Below, in pieces: positions 31,939 through 40,064 of a DNA stretch of 64,000 nucleotides. A program made the position numbers and the translations under genes. Numbering within the stretch: the first letter of the stretch is position 1; the number at the start of each line of letters is the position of its first letter. The stretch is taken from contig NZ_AP025171.1 in NCBI RefSeq assembly GCF_003402535.2, positions 1,240,001 to 1,304,000 of the forward strand, given 5' to 3'. The DNA comes from Cupriavidus sp. P-10 (GTDB lineage: Bacteria; Pseudomonadota; Gammaproteobacteria; Burkholderiales; Burkholderiaceae). The notes beneath the pieces were generated by a model, which was given only the letters and a program-made list of their open reading frames with translations, searched no databases and was not told the origin of the DNA.

Positions 31939-33375
31939 ATGCTGCAGAGCCCGAGTGTCATCGCCGTTATCCTCCTGGCCTTTCACGTCGTCGGCGTGGT
32001 GGCGGCGCTGCACGCCGTCATGACGGTGCGCACCGCGCCGGGCGCCATTGCCTGGGCGGGGTCGCTGCTGATGATGCCGTACTTCACGCTGGTCCCGTAC
32101 CTGATCTTCGGGCGCAGCACCTTTGCCGGCTATGTCGACGCGCGCCGCTTCAATGACGACCGGCTGCGCGAGATCCGCCATGGCATGACCCCGCGCGAAC
32201 GCGAGGCCCGCAGCGCCTGTGTGGTGCATGCGCCCACGCAGGTCTGCATGCGCGCGCTGCCGAGGCTGACCGGCATGCCTTGCCTGGCCAACAACGACGT
32301 GCGGCTGCTGGTCAACGGCACGCAGACCTTCGATGCCATCCTTGCGGCGATCGGCCAGGCGCGGCAGGTATTGATCGTGCAGTTCTTCATCGTTCACGAC
32401 GATGCGTTGGGCCAGCGCCTGCAGGCGCTGCTGTGCGAACGTGCTCAGGCTGGCGTCAAGGTCTACTTCCTGTTCGACAGTATCGGCTGCCATGCGCTGC
32501 CGCGTCGCTATGTGCGCACGCTGCTCGAGGCGGGCGTCGATGCCCGGCCGTTCTCCACGCATCGCGGTTTCGTCAACCGCTTCCAGCTCAACTTCCGCAA
32601 CCACCGCAAGCTGGTCATCGTGGACGGGCGCGAGGCATTTATCGGCGGCCACAACGTTGGCGTGGAATATCTGGGCGAGCGTCCGCCGCTGGCACCGTGG
32701 CGCGACACCCATATCGCATTGCGCGGCAGTGCCGTGCTGGATCTGCAGATGGCCTTTGCCGAAGACTGGTACTGGGCCGCGCGCGAAGTCCCGCACTTGC
32801 TGATGCCGCCACCCGAGGTGGGCGGCCGCATGACCTGCCAGGTGGTCCCGACCGGCCCCGCGGACTCGCAGGAAACGTGTTCCCTGTTCTTTGTCGAGGC
32901 GATCCAGTCGGCGCGGCACCGGCTGTGGATCACCTCGCCATATTTCGTGCCGGACGAGGCGGTGTTCGCCGTGCTGCGGCTGGCGGTCTTGCGTGGCGTC
33001 GATGTACGCATCCTGATACCGGCGCGCCCCGACCACCTGGTCGTCTACGCCGCGTCGACCATCTATGCGTACCAGGCAGTCGCAGCGGGGATCAAGCTGT
33101 ATCGCTACCAGCCGGGCTTCCTGCACCAGAAAGTGATCCTGATCGACGACGAAGCCGCCGCGGTGGGCACGGCGAACCTCGACAACCGCTCGTTCCGGCT
33201 CAACTTCGAACTGATGGTGATGACGGCGGACAAGGGCTTCGCTACCGACGTGGCGGCGATGCTGGAAACCGACTTCGCCAATGCCACCCGCATCGGGCTG
33301 GATGAGTTCCTGGGCGCGCCCGCGCCACTGCGCGTGGCCATGCACGTGGCCAAGCTGTTCGCCCCGATCCTTTGA
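31939..33375 (+). CDS. cls: Cardiolipin synthase (phospholipase D family)
   Basis: This 478-residue membrane enzyme joins two phosphatidylglycerols to cardiolipin and glycerol. Two N-terminal helices (VIAVILLAFHVVGVVAALHA, and AGSLLMMPYFTLVPYLIFGR) anchor it. The two HKD motifs are intact: NHRKLVIVDG near residue 220 and LHQKVILIDD near 395, followed by GTANLDNRSF. ATG 31939 starts directly before the first helix. The frame extends much further upstream without likeness. It is followed, 112 bp on, by a TetR gene in the same direction. Confidence 0.94.
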   Translation: MLQSPSVIAVILLAFHVVGVVAALHAVMTVRTAPGAIAWAGSLLMMPYFTLVPYLIFGRSTFAGYVDARRFNDDRLREIRHGMTPREREARSACVVHAPTQVCMRALPRLTGMPCLANNDVRLLVNGTQTFDAILAAIGQARQVLIVQFFIVHDDALGQRLQALLCERAQAGVKVYFLFDSIGCHALPRRYVRTLLEAGVDARPFSTHRGFVNRFQLNFRNHRKLVIVDGREAFIGGHNVGVEYLGERPPLAPWRDTHIALRGSAVLDLQMAFAEDWYWAAREVPHLLMPPPEVGGRMTCQVVPTGPADSQETCSLFFVEAIQSARHRLWITSPYFVPDEAVFAVLRLAVLRGVDVRILIPARPDHLVVYAASTIYAYQAVAAGIKLYRYQPGFLHQKVILIDDEAAAVGTANLDNRSFRLNFELMVMTADKGFATDVAAMLETDFANATRIGLDEFLGAPAPLRVAMHVAKLFAPIL

Positions 33376-33422
33376 TACCGGCCGCGGATGCGGAGATGCA
33401 TTGAGCCGGTGGCGTCTTGTTT

Positions 33423-33430
33423 GTGTACAC
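33423..33430. promoter_or_regulatory. Palindrome before the TetR gene
   Basis: GTGTACAC, a perfect 8-bp palindrome, lies 58 bp before ATG 33488. It is short and could be chance, but TetR regulators often bind palindromes in their own promoter. Confidence 0.35.
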
Positions 33431-33487
33431 TGTTCACTATAAGCGCCTACAGATAATGAACCGAATCCAGCATCACAGGGGAGCCGC

Positions 33488-34132
33488 ATGAAGCCGGCCG
33501 TCCCCGCGCCACCGGCGCGCGCCACCTATCGTCACGGCGACCTGCGCCGCGCCTTGCTTGACGCCGGCATCGACCTCGCCCGCGAAGGCGGCCCCGACGC
33601 CATCGTGCTGCGCGAAGCCACGCGCCGTGCCGGCGTCGTTCCCAATGCCGCTTACCGGCACTTTGCCAGCCGACAGGACCTGCTGCAGGCGGTACGAGCC
33701 TCCGCGTTGTCATCGCTGGCGATCGCCATGGAGGCCGAGATCGGCGGCCTGCGCCCGGGCCGTGGCGCCGCCGCCCATGCGCGTGCATGCCTGCGCGCGG
33801 TCGGCACGGGCTACCTGCGCTTTGCACTGTCGGAAACCGGCCTGTTCCGCACGGCCTTCTCCGTGCCGGATGAAGTCGAGGATGACGCCGATCCCGCCAA
33901 GGCGGGCAACAGCGGACTCAACCCTTTCCAGTTGCTTGGCGCCACGCTCGACAAGCTGGTCGAGGCCGGCGTCATGCCGCCGGAGCGGCGGCCCGGTGCC
34001 GAATACCTGGCGTGGTCCGCCGTGCATGGCCTGGCGATCCTGCTGATCGACGGCCCGTTGCGCAGCCGCGCGCAGGAGATGGCCGAGGCGCTCGGCCAAC
34101 GGCTGCTGGACATGGTCGAGAAGGGCCTGTAA
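33488..34132 (+). CDS. TetR/AcrR-family repressor (WHG domain)
   Basis: This is a 214-residue regulator. The N-terminal HTH is clear: YRHGDLRRALLDAGIDLARE, REATRRAGVVPNAAYRHFAS, then RQDLLQAVRASA. The C-terminal ligand domain has WSAVHGLAILLIDGPL, the W-x-x-x-H-G pattern that names the TetR_C WHG group. Ligand and targets are unknown; the cls gene upstream and the divergent region offer no direct clue. ATG 33488 is preceded by GGGGAG. The stop is followed by overlapping hairpins. Confidence 0.93.
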   Translation: MKPAVPAPPARATYRHGDLRRALLDAGIDLAREGGPDAIVLREATRRAGVVPNAAYRHFASRQDLLQAVRASALSSLAIAMEAEIGGLRPGRGAAAHARACLRAVGTGYLRFALSETGLFRTAFSVPDEVEDDADPAKAGNSGLNPFQLLGATLDKLVEAGVMPPERRPGAEYLAWSAVHGLAILLIDGPLRSRAQEMAEALGQRLLDMVEKGL

Positions 34133-34438
34133 TCCCGCGCTGTGGCAAAAAAATTGCCACGATGGCGGGGACCATCGTGGCAGTGCAAGGAACCAGGAAG
34201 GGGGTCAACCTGGCTCTGTCGGGGCACCCGCGGGCCGGGTGCAAGGGGCAATGTAATACGGGGTTTCTCATGCCAATATCGGATAACTCCTAAATATGTC
34301 CTTGAATTGCCATGAGTCGCGTGGTATTGCTCGTCAAGGGATCGCCACTAACGGCCGGGTGGCAGTGGAATTGCGTGGCAGCCGCCGCGGTCTAACCCTG
34401 TGCCCGCAAACCAGGCAGGCGATGCAAGGAGGGGACCC
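34133..34438. other. 306-bp region between tetR and the Tyr-rich lipoprotein
   Basis: It holds the competing hairpins above and then a less structured stretch. No gene or firm promoter is seen. Confidence 0.4.
34142..34182 (+). other. Two mutually exclusive hairpins after tetR
   Basis: Hairpin A pairs GTGGCAA (34142-34148) with TTGCCAC (34154-34160). Hairpin B pairs TGCCACGATGG (34155-34165) with CCATCGTGGCA (34172-34182). They share 34155-34160, so only one can form at a time. Neither is followed by a T run. Confidence 0.55.
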
Positions 34439-34765
34439 ATGCGCTACGGATATGGTGTGTTGCTTGCGGCAGCGCTGGCCGCTGGATGCGTGGCCTATCC
34501 CTATGCCAGCGACGACTATCTGGCCTATCCCGCGTACCCGGTCAGTTCGCCGTACTACAGCGGCTACCCGGTCGCGCCCGGCTACCCCTATTTCGGGCCG
34601 GGATATGGCAGCTATTACGGCAGCTTTGCCTTTATTTATGGCGGCGGTGGCCGAAGCTGGAACCACGGACATCACGGGCATCACGGACACCGCGGCTGGC
34701 ATGGCGGGGGGCGTGGCAAAGGCGGCTGGGCCGCAGGGGGACGTGGCGGCGGCAGGAGCCGGTGA
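34439..34765 (+). CDS. Small Tyr/Gly/His-rich lipoprotein
   Basis: This 108-residue protein has a lipobox (LLAAALAAGC, Cys about residue 16), so it is probably a lipoprotein. The mature part is very rich in Tyr, Pro and Gly (YPAYPVSSPYYSGYPVAPGY, then YFGPGYGSYYGSFAF). It is followed by a His/Gly tail (HGHHGHHGHRGWHGGGRGKG). The His tract could bind metal; this is composition-based inference. A strong Shine-Dalgarno (AAGGAGGGG) lies before ATG 34439. It stands alone. Confidence 0.8.
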   Translation: MRYGYGVLLAAALAAGCVAYPYASDDYLAYPAYPVSSPYYSGYPVAPGYPYFGPGYGSYYGSFAFIYGGGGRSWNHGHHGHHGHRGWHGGGRGKGGWAAGGRGGGRSR

Positions 34766-34889
34766 CGGATGGCTGGCGAGGGTGGCCAGGGCGCACGGCC
34801 AGGCATAACATCCGGTCTTGCCCAAAACGGCGCACGATCGCCATGGGCCATTCAGCACTATCGCGCCATCCCGCACACTTCATCGACAC

Positions 34890-35396
34890 ATGGAAATTCG
34901 CACCCGGAATGAACGGCCGGCCGACGCCGACGCCATCACGCAACTGACCGAAGCCGCCTTCCGCAGCGAGCCGTACTCGAGCCATACCGAGCAATTCATC
35001 GTCAATGCGCTGCGCCGCGCCGGTCAGCTGACAATATCGCTGGTGGCCGTGGACGGCGATGCCATCGTCGGCCATGTCGCGGTCTCGCCGGTCATGGTCT
35101 CGTCTGGGGCAACGCGATGGTATGGGCTTGGTCCGATCTCTGTCTGGCCAGAGCGGCAAAGGCAGGGTATCGGCACCAGCCTGATGGAGGCGGCGCTGGA
35201 CGAACTGCGGCGCCTGGGCGGCGCTGGCTGCGTGGTGCTAGGCGACCCCGCTTACTACGGCCGCTTCGGCTTCCAGGTGCATGCCGGTCTGGTCCTCCCC
35301 GGCGTACCGCCTGAGTACTTCCAGGCCATCTCGTTTGGCGGCCCGGTGCCGGTCGGCGAGGTGCGCTACCACCAGGCGTTCGACGCCACGTCCTGA
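34890..35396 (+). CDS. GNAT-family N-acetyltransferase
   Basis: This is a 168-residue acetyltransferase. The acetyl-CoA motif is ERQRQGIGTSLMEAALDELR (R-x-x-G-x-G/A pattern near 90-100). The preceding strand reads GLGPISVWPE. The C-terminal part YYGRFGFQVHAGLVLPGVPP, with YF-like segment, resembles the YhbS-type group (predicted acetyltransferases). The acceptor is unknown. ATG 34890 has no strong Shine-Dalgarno. It is convergent with the unknown gene at 35420. Confidence 0.9.
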   Translation: MEIRTRNERPADADAITQLTEAAFRSEPYSSHTEQFIVNALRRAGQLTISLVAVDGDAIVGHVAVSPVMVSSGATRWYGLGPISVWPERQRQGIGTSLMEAALDELRRLGGAGCVVLGDPAYYGRFGFQVHAGLVLPGVPPEYFQAISFGGPVPVGEVRYHQAFDATS

Positions 35397-35419
35397 CGCC
35401 TGACCGCGCGCCACGATAG

Positions 35420-35839
35420 CTAAGGCAGCTGCCGCAACTGCCCGATCACGGACATCAGGCGCCCGTGCGCCACGATGACACCCGACTCGTCCTGCAATGC
35501 TTCCTGGTAGCGCCTGCGAAAGCCGGGATCGGCGCCGTCGCTGAACAGTTTTTCGGCGGCACGCGCCACGGCGCGGCAGGTGTCGTCGTGATGTTCCTTC
35601 GATTCAAGTTCTTCGTCGACCTCGATGATCAGCCGAGACAGCGGATCGAGCCAGCGAAAGAAGTTGTCCTCCGTGACCAGCTGGACAAACAGTCCGGCCG
35701 GGATCGGGCCGTTCAGCCGTTCGTACTGGCTGCGGTCGTAGCCGATGACTTCCTTGTGAACTTGCAGCAAGGCCGCCCGCAAGGCTTGAAGCCCCGAGCG
35801 GCGAGTTTCCTGGGTGGCGAGGAATTGTTCGTTGGGCAT
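35420..35839 (-). CDS. Conserved protein of unknown function
   Basis: This 139-residue, all-helical-looking cytosolic protein begins MPNEQFLATQETRRSGLQAL. It continues with HKEVIGYDRSQYERLNGPIP, LFVQLVTEDNFFRWLDPLSR and LIIEVDEELESKEHHDD, and ends QYQEALQDESGVIVAHGRL-like. I recall similar unnamed proteins in proteobacteria with the sequence DP/DNFF-x-WL.P.S.LI..ID, but no function. ATG 35839 is preferred over ATG 35845 because GGAG stands six bases before it. It lies between a GNAT gene and the integrase. Confidence 0.8.
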   Translation of the reverse strand: MPNEQFLATQETRRSGLQALRAALLQVHKEVIGYDRSQYERLNGPIPAGLFVQLVTEDNFFRWLDPLSRLIIEVDEELESKEHHDDTCRAVARAAEKLFSDGADPGFRRRYQEALQDESGVIVAHGRLMSVIGQLRQLP

Positions 35840-36078
35840 GCCCATCTCCGCGTTTCCACTGGGTTGGACCGGCAGCCGGTCCGGTCGCTCCGGCAGGCGC
35901 TCCGGCGCACATCGTGGGCTCGTCCGGGCGGGTCGCCATCACCTGCCGGACCTTCGGGTGCTGCCGGCCAGCGCATCTGGCAATGTCCGGCGCGCCTGCC
36001 AGTATAGGCACCTGACGCATCCCGGGCCAGCGTGCGGGGATAGCGAAATACCCGCATTTGCGGCGCGTTCTGCGCCCA

Positions 36079-37188
36079 CTAGCCTTTTTTCTCTTCCGCT
36101 TGTGCTGGCCCGAGCAGGTCCGCCGCGCGCGAGCGCTGCATGTCGGCCGCACGGAAATAACGCACCACCGTGGCGACGCTGGCGTGGCCAGTCATTGCCA
36201 TGGTCTCGGCCAGCGGCACCTGTTGCGCTGCCGCTTCAGTGACGAATCCCGCGCGCAGCGAATGCGCGGAGTAGTTGCCCTCCAGTCCCGCCTGCTCGCA
36301 GCGCGCCTTGACGATGCGGCTCACGGCAGCGTCGGACAACCCTTCACCCACATGGCCGCCGCGCCGGATGCGCCGGAACAGCGGCCCGCTGCCAAGGCCC
36401 GACGCGGCCAGCCACGCCTCCAGCGCCTGTCCGGCCGCGCCCGTCACGGGCTTGGTGGCATCGGCATGATCGCGGCCTGACTGGTTGGTCTTGGACCAGC
36501 CCAGCACGTAGACGAATTCGCCCGGCGCAACGCGCGTCAGATTCTCCACCGTGGCGCGCGCGACCTCGGACCGGCGGCGGCCGCCGCTGGCCCATGCAAA
36601 CAGCAGCAGCGCGCGGTCGCGCACGCCGCGCAATGAGTCATCGCAGGTAGCGAGCAGCTGCAGCAGCGGGTCGCGTGTCAGCGCGGCCTTGCGCGTCTGG
36701 CGTTGCCCGCGGCGTGCATAGGCGCGGCGGATGCCGGACATCAGCTCGCGCACCGACGCGTCGGCACAGGGATTGGGTAACTGCTGCAGGCGATGGGCCT
36801 TGGCCAATACCGCAAGGCGGTGCGTCAGCGTGGACAGCGCGGGCGCGCCGGGTCGGGCCTTGTATCCATCAGCGACCAGCGCCTGGTCGATCGCCTGGGG
36901 CAGTTCACAGACAGGCCCCTGCGGCGTCTGCCGCGTGGCGTGGTCGACGATGAACTGAACCACGACGGCAGGAGCAAGCGGAAGCCGGACCGGCTGCCGG
37001 TAGCGCAGCCCATGCCAGGCAGCCCAGTAACGCAGGGCGGAACGGTAGCTCGCCACGGTGTTGGGCGACTCGCCTTCGCGCTGAAGCGCGTTCGCGGCCT
37101 GTTCGGCAAGGGGATCCAGTTCAGACGGGCGAAGCGGCGCCGGGAATTCGACATCGGAGGCAATCTGGGGTGGGTTGGCTGCGATCAT
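36079..37188 (-). CDS. Tyrosine recombinase / integrase
   Basis: This 369-residue site-specific recombinase has an N-terminal SAM-like core-binding domain (ALQREGESPNTVASYRSALR, YWAAWHGL). The catalytic domain carries the Arg in SGGRRRSEVAR (near 204), HSLRAGF (His/Arg near 308-311), TGHAS (near 331) and the nucleophile Tyr in VVRYFR (near 342). All five expected residues are visible. It is divergent from the KfrA-like gene across a 101-bp AT-rich gap with two inverted repeats. No excisionase or att repeat pair is seen, so it may be a stable chromosomal recombinase or the relic of an element. ATG 37188. Confidence 0.93.
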   Translation of the reverse strand: MIAANPPQIASDVEFPAPLRPSELDPLAEQAANALQREGESPNTVASYRSALRYWAAWHGLRYRQPVRLPLAPAVVVQFIVDHATRQTPQGPVCELPQAIDQALVADGYKARPGAPALSTLTHRLAVLAKAHRLQQLPNPCADASVRELMSGIRRAYARRGQRQTRKAALTRDPLLQLLATCDDSLRGVRDRALLLFAWASGGRRRSEVARATVENLTRVAPGEFVYVLGWSKTNQSGRDHADATKPVTGAAGQALEAWLAASGLGSGPLFRRIRRGGHVGEGLSDAAVSRIVKARCEQAGLEGNYSAHSLRAGFVTEAAAQQVPLAETMAMTGHASVATVVRYFRAADMQRSRAADLLGPAQAEEKKG

Positions 37189-37198
37189 AATAAATATG

Positions 37199-37223
37199 AT
37201 GTATGATGTAGCATATCATACAT
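37199..37223. repeat. 9-bp inverted repeat with 7-bp spacer (site 1)
   Basis: ATGTATGAT (37199-37207) and ATCATACAT (37215-37223) flank GTAGCAT. It lies 10 bp from the integrase start codon. The geometry fits both an operator and a tyrosine-recombinase core site. Confidence 0.85.
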
Positions 37224-37237
37224 ACACATCGAATAGC

Positions 37238-37262
37238 GTTCGATAAGTCTCCATTATCGAAC
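37238..37262. repeat. 9-bp inverted repeat with 7-bp spacer (site 2)
   Basis: GTTCGATAA (37238-37246) and TTATCGAAC (37254-37262) flank GTCTCCA, 27 bp before the KfrA-like start codon. An overlapping shorter repeat ATCGAA (37228-37233) and TTCGAT (37239-37244) adds a third half-site. Site 2 is unlike site 1 in sequence but identical in layout. Confidence 0.85.
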
Positions 37263-37289
37263 CTTATTTTGGCTTTCTTCGGACCCACC

Positions 37290-38273
37290 ATGGAAACGCT
37301 CAGCACCCGAGGCACCCGAGGCACCCGAGGCATTACCCGCGACGATGTCTGGAACGCCGCCGACAGCCTGCTCAAGGCAGGACAGCGACCGACCATCGAA
37401 CGCATCCGCCTGCACCTCGGGCGCGGCTCGCCGAATACGGTGAGCCCCCACCTCGACGCATGGTTTGCCGCATTGGGCGGGCGATTGCAGGATCCGCAAG
37501 GTTTCGCGCCGAAGCCGGGTTGTCCGGAACCAGTTACCGAAGCGGCGCGTTACTTGTGGGAAGCAGCGATGCAGGTCGCCCGGGCCCAGGCGGAGGCAGC
37601 GCTGACCGTGCGCGAAACGGCGCTGGCCGAGACTCAGGCGGCGTTAGCCACCGAACGGGAAGCGCTGGAGCAGGAGCGCCTGGTCATGCAGGCGCGGCTG
37701 GACGGTGCCGAAGCGGCGATGGCGGCGTTGACGCGCGCGCGGGACGAGGCGCTGGAGCGCGGCGCGCAGGCCGAAGCCCGCGCTGCAGGCCTGCAGCAGC
37801 AGGTCGAGACACTACGCGCCGAGGCCGGCGTCGCGCTGGAGGCGCGCGCCGGCTTGCTGCGGGAATTCACCGCGGAACGCGCCGCGTGGGACCAGGAGCG
37901 CGAAACCATGACCGCCCGCGCCACGGCCAATGAGCGGCGGCTGGCGCTGGAACTGGATGCGGCCCGCGTGGCGGGCAAGGAAGCGCAGAAGTTGCTGGAA
38001 GCGGAACGCAAGGCCGCGCTGGAGCGCCTTGCGCATGCTGCCGAAGCGGCGTCGCGCCAGGGCAGCGAAATGACGCGCCTGAGCCAGTCGATTGCCGTAC
38101 TGGAAGAACGCGTCCGCCAGCGCGAGGCGATGCTTGTCGAGTATCGCGAACAGAAGAAGGAGGCAGCCAGCGCTGGCGCCGCCGCGGTGGGCCGGCGTGG
38201 GCGCCCGGCCCGGGGTACATTGGCCGGCGGCGCCAGCGGCCTGCTGCGTATCCGCGCGGTGCCGGGCGGATGA
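37290..38273 (+). CDS. KfrA-like DNA-binding coiled-coil protein
   Basis: This is a 327-residue protein. The N-terminal DNA-binding domain matches KfrA_N (ITRDDVWNAADSLLKAGQRP, TIERIRLHLGRGSPNTVSPH). It is followed by more than 180 residues of Ala/Glu/Arg-rich coiled coil (ALTVRETALAETQAALATER and on). It ends in a basic tail with GRRGRPARGTLAGG. In plasmids, KfrA binds its own promoter and helps segregation. Here the gene is chromosomal in appearance and paired with a divergent integrase. The N-terminus contains the sequence TRGTRGTRG from a 9-bp repeat. ATG 37290. Self-regulation through site 2 is likely by family precedent. Confidence 0.88.
   Translation: METLSTRGTRGTRGITRDDVWNAADSLLKAGQRPTIERIRLHLGRGSPNTVSPHLDAWFAALGGRLQDPQGFAPKPGCPEPVTEAARYLWEAAMQVARAQAEAALTVRETALAETQAALATEREALEQERLVMQARLDGAEAAMAALTRARDEALERGAQAEARAAGLQQQVETLRAEAGVALEARAGLLREFTAERAAWDQERETMTARATANERRLALELDAARVAGKEAQKLLEAERKAALERLAHAAEAASRQGSEMTRLSQSIAVLEERVRQREAMLVEYREQKKEAASAGAAAVGRRGRPARGTLAGGASGLLRIRAVPGG
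37302..37328 (+). repeat. Three 9-bp in-frame repeats in the kfrA-like gene
   Basis: AGCACCCGA followed by two copies of GGCACCCGA encode Thr-Arg-Gly three times at residues 6-14, ahead of the DNA-binding domain. Copy number could vary between strains. Confidence 0.9.
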
Positions 38274-38288
38274 GCCGCGGCCGGCGCG

Positions 38289-39875
38289 CTACGCCGCCTG
38301 CGCGCCGGCGCGCAGCATATGCTTCTGGATCTTGCCGCTGGTCGTCTTGGGCAACGTGTCCAGGAAGTGATAGCGACGCGGCCGCTTGTAGGCCGCCAGC
38401 CGGTCGCCCTGCAACAGGAAGGCGTCGAGCTGTTCGGCGCTGACCGGTGCATCGCCGCGCACCACCACATACGCACCTACCACCTGGCCCCAGGTGGTAT
38501 CGGGCTCGCCCAGTACCGCGACTTCCAGCACGGCCGGGTGCTCGATCAGCGCGTCCTCGACTTCGCGCGGGTACACGTTCTCCGCGCCGGAGTTGATCAT
38601 GTAGTCGATGCGGTCGCGGATCCACAGGTAGCCGTCGGCGTCCAGGCTGCCGAGGTCGCCGGTGTGGTACCAGCCATGCGCCAGCGCGCGCGCGTTGGCG
38701 TCGGGCCGGTTCAGGTAGCCCTGCATCATGCAGGCGCCGCGCACCAGCACCTCGCCGACTTCGCCGGGCGCGCATTGCTGCGCCGGATCGGTCGGCGCGC
38801 CATCGTCGCGCAGCTTTGCCACCACCAGGTCATGGCCGAGCGCGGGCAGGCCCGCCGAGCCGGCACGGCTGAGCTGCTCGTGGGGATAGAGCACCGACAT
38901 GCACGGGCCCATCTCGGTGGTGCCGTACACCTGTACCAGGCCAGCGCCGATCTTGCGGTCCCATTCGCGGATCAGGTGCGGCGCCATCGAAGCGCCGCCG
39001 TATTCGACCAGCCGCAGCGACGATAGGTCGCGCGTTTCCGCCTCGGGGTGGTTCAGCAGCATGCCGATCATGGTCGGGGCGGCGAAGAAGTGGGTCACGC
39101 CCTCGCTTTCCACCAGCTGCCAGGCCTCGCCCGCATCGAAGCGCCGCTGCAGCACCTGCGTGGCGCCGACCTGCAGCCGCGGCAGGAAGCTGGTGTGCAG
39201 CTCGGCGGTATGGTTCAGCGGCGCGACCGACAAGCCCACGTCCTCGCGCGACAGCGTCATGGCCTGGTGCATGATCGCGTTGTGCTGCACCTTGCTGCGA
39301 TGGGTGTGCAGCACGCCCTTGGGGCGGCCGGTGGTGCCGCTGGTGTACATCAGGATGCAAGGGTCGTCCTCGCGGATGTCGGCCGCGGGCAGCGTGGACG
39401 GCTGGCCGGCAGCGATTGCATCGAGGCGGTGCGTGGCAAATGCCGGGGCTGCGTCCGCGTCGGCATAGATGCGCAGCGCGGTGCCCGGCGACAGTTCCGC
39501 CGCCTTCTCCACCACCGCGGCGCCTTCCTGCTCGAACAGCACCGCCTTGGCGGCGCCGTCGTTCAGGATGTAAGCCAGCTCCTGTGCCGCCAGCCGGTAG
39601 TTGACGGGGTTGAACACCGCGCCCAGGCGCGCCGTCGCCAGCAGCGTGAAGACAAAGGCCGGCGTGTTGTAGAGGAACGCGGCCACCACGTCGCCCTTGC
39701 CGATGCCGAGCGCCCGCAGCCCGTGTGCGTGGCGGTTGACCTCGGCATCGAGTTCCGCATACGTCCAGGCCTGCCGCGCGGCGCCGGTGCCGCTGACCAG
39801 TGCGGTCTTGCGGGGCAGGTAGCGCGCCGGCCAGGAAAGGGTGTCGCCAAGGGTGATGCCGCGGGTCAAGGTCAT
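38289..39875 (-). CDS. AMP-dependent acyl-CoA ligase
   Basis: This 528-residue enzyme is of the fatty-acyl-CoA ligase type. The ATP motif is ILMYTSGTTGRPKGV, followed by the adenylate motif VQVYGTTEMGP, HGWYHTGDLGSLDADGY, IRDRIDYMINSGAENVYPRE and the catalytic Lys in LPKTTSGKIQKHMLR. It activates a carboxylate to its CoA ester; chain length or aryl preference is unknown. ATG 39875 gives the usual short N-terminus. It is convergent with the KfrA-like gene (15 bp between stops) and divergent from the nuclease-helicase. It is distinct from the synthetase at 16594. Confidence 0.93.
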   Translation of the reverse strand: MTLTRGITLGDTLSWPARYLPRKTALVSGTGAARQAWTYAELDAEVNRHAHGLRALGIGKGDVVAAFLYNTPAFVFTLLATARLGAVFNPVNYRLAAQELAYILNDGAAKAVLFEQEGAAVVEKAAELSPGTALRIYADADAAPAFATHRLDAIAAGQPSTLPAADIREDDPCILMYTSGTTGRPKGVLHTHRSKVQHNAIMHQAMTLSREDVGLSVAPLNHTAELHTSFLPRLQVGATQVLQRRFDAGEAWQLVESEGVTHFFAAPTMIGMLLNHPEAETRDLSSLRLVEYGGASMAPHLIREWDRKIGAGLVQVYGTTEMGPCMSVLYPHEQLSRAGSAGLPALGHDLVVAKLRDDGAPTDPAQQCAPGEVGEVLVRGACMMQGYLNRPDANARALAHGWYHTGDLGSLDADGYLWIRDRIDYMINSGAENVYPREVEDALIEHPAVLEVAVLGEPDTTWGQVVGAYVVVRGDAPVSAEQLDAFLLQGDRLAAYKRPRRYHFLDTLPKTTSGKIQKHMLRAGAQAA

Positions 39876-40029
39876 GCTCCAGTCGTGTGCCGGCCGCCGG
39901 TCGGGCGCTGGCGGCCGATATTCTTGTGAACCGAAGACTATAGGGCGCAGTACGGGGCACATGGAAATAACGATTTGCTCTTTCCTTATGCCGCCGCTGC
40001 CTCGCGCGGCCGGCGGAGCGGCTCGGATA

Positions 40030-40045
40030 CTGTATATTCATACAG
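40030..40045. promoter_or_regulatory. LexA (SOS) box
   Basis: CTGT, eight AT-rich bases, ACAG, a complete match to the LexA consensus CTGT-N8-ACAG (inner bases ATATTCAT). It lies 20 bp before the GTG start of the helicase gene. Confidence 0.9.
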
Positions 40046-40064
40046 CCTTCAGCCGTTCCCGCTC

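Noticed and set aside
36079..38273. Prophage or integrative element
   Set aside because: Apart from the integrase and kfrA-like genes there are no phage, conjugation or IS genes, no att direct repeats and no tRNA nearby.
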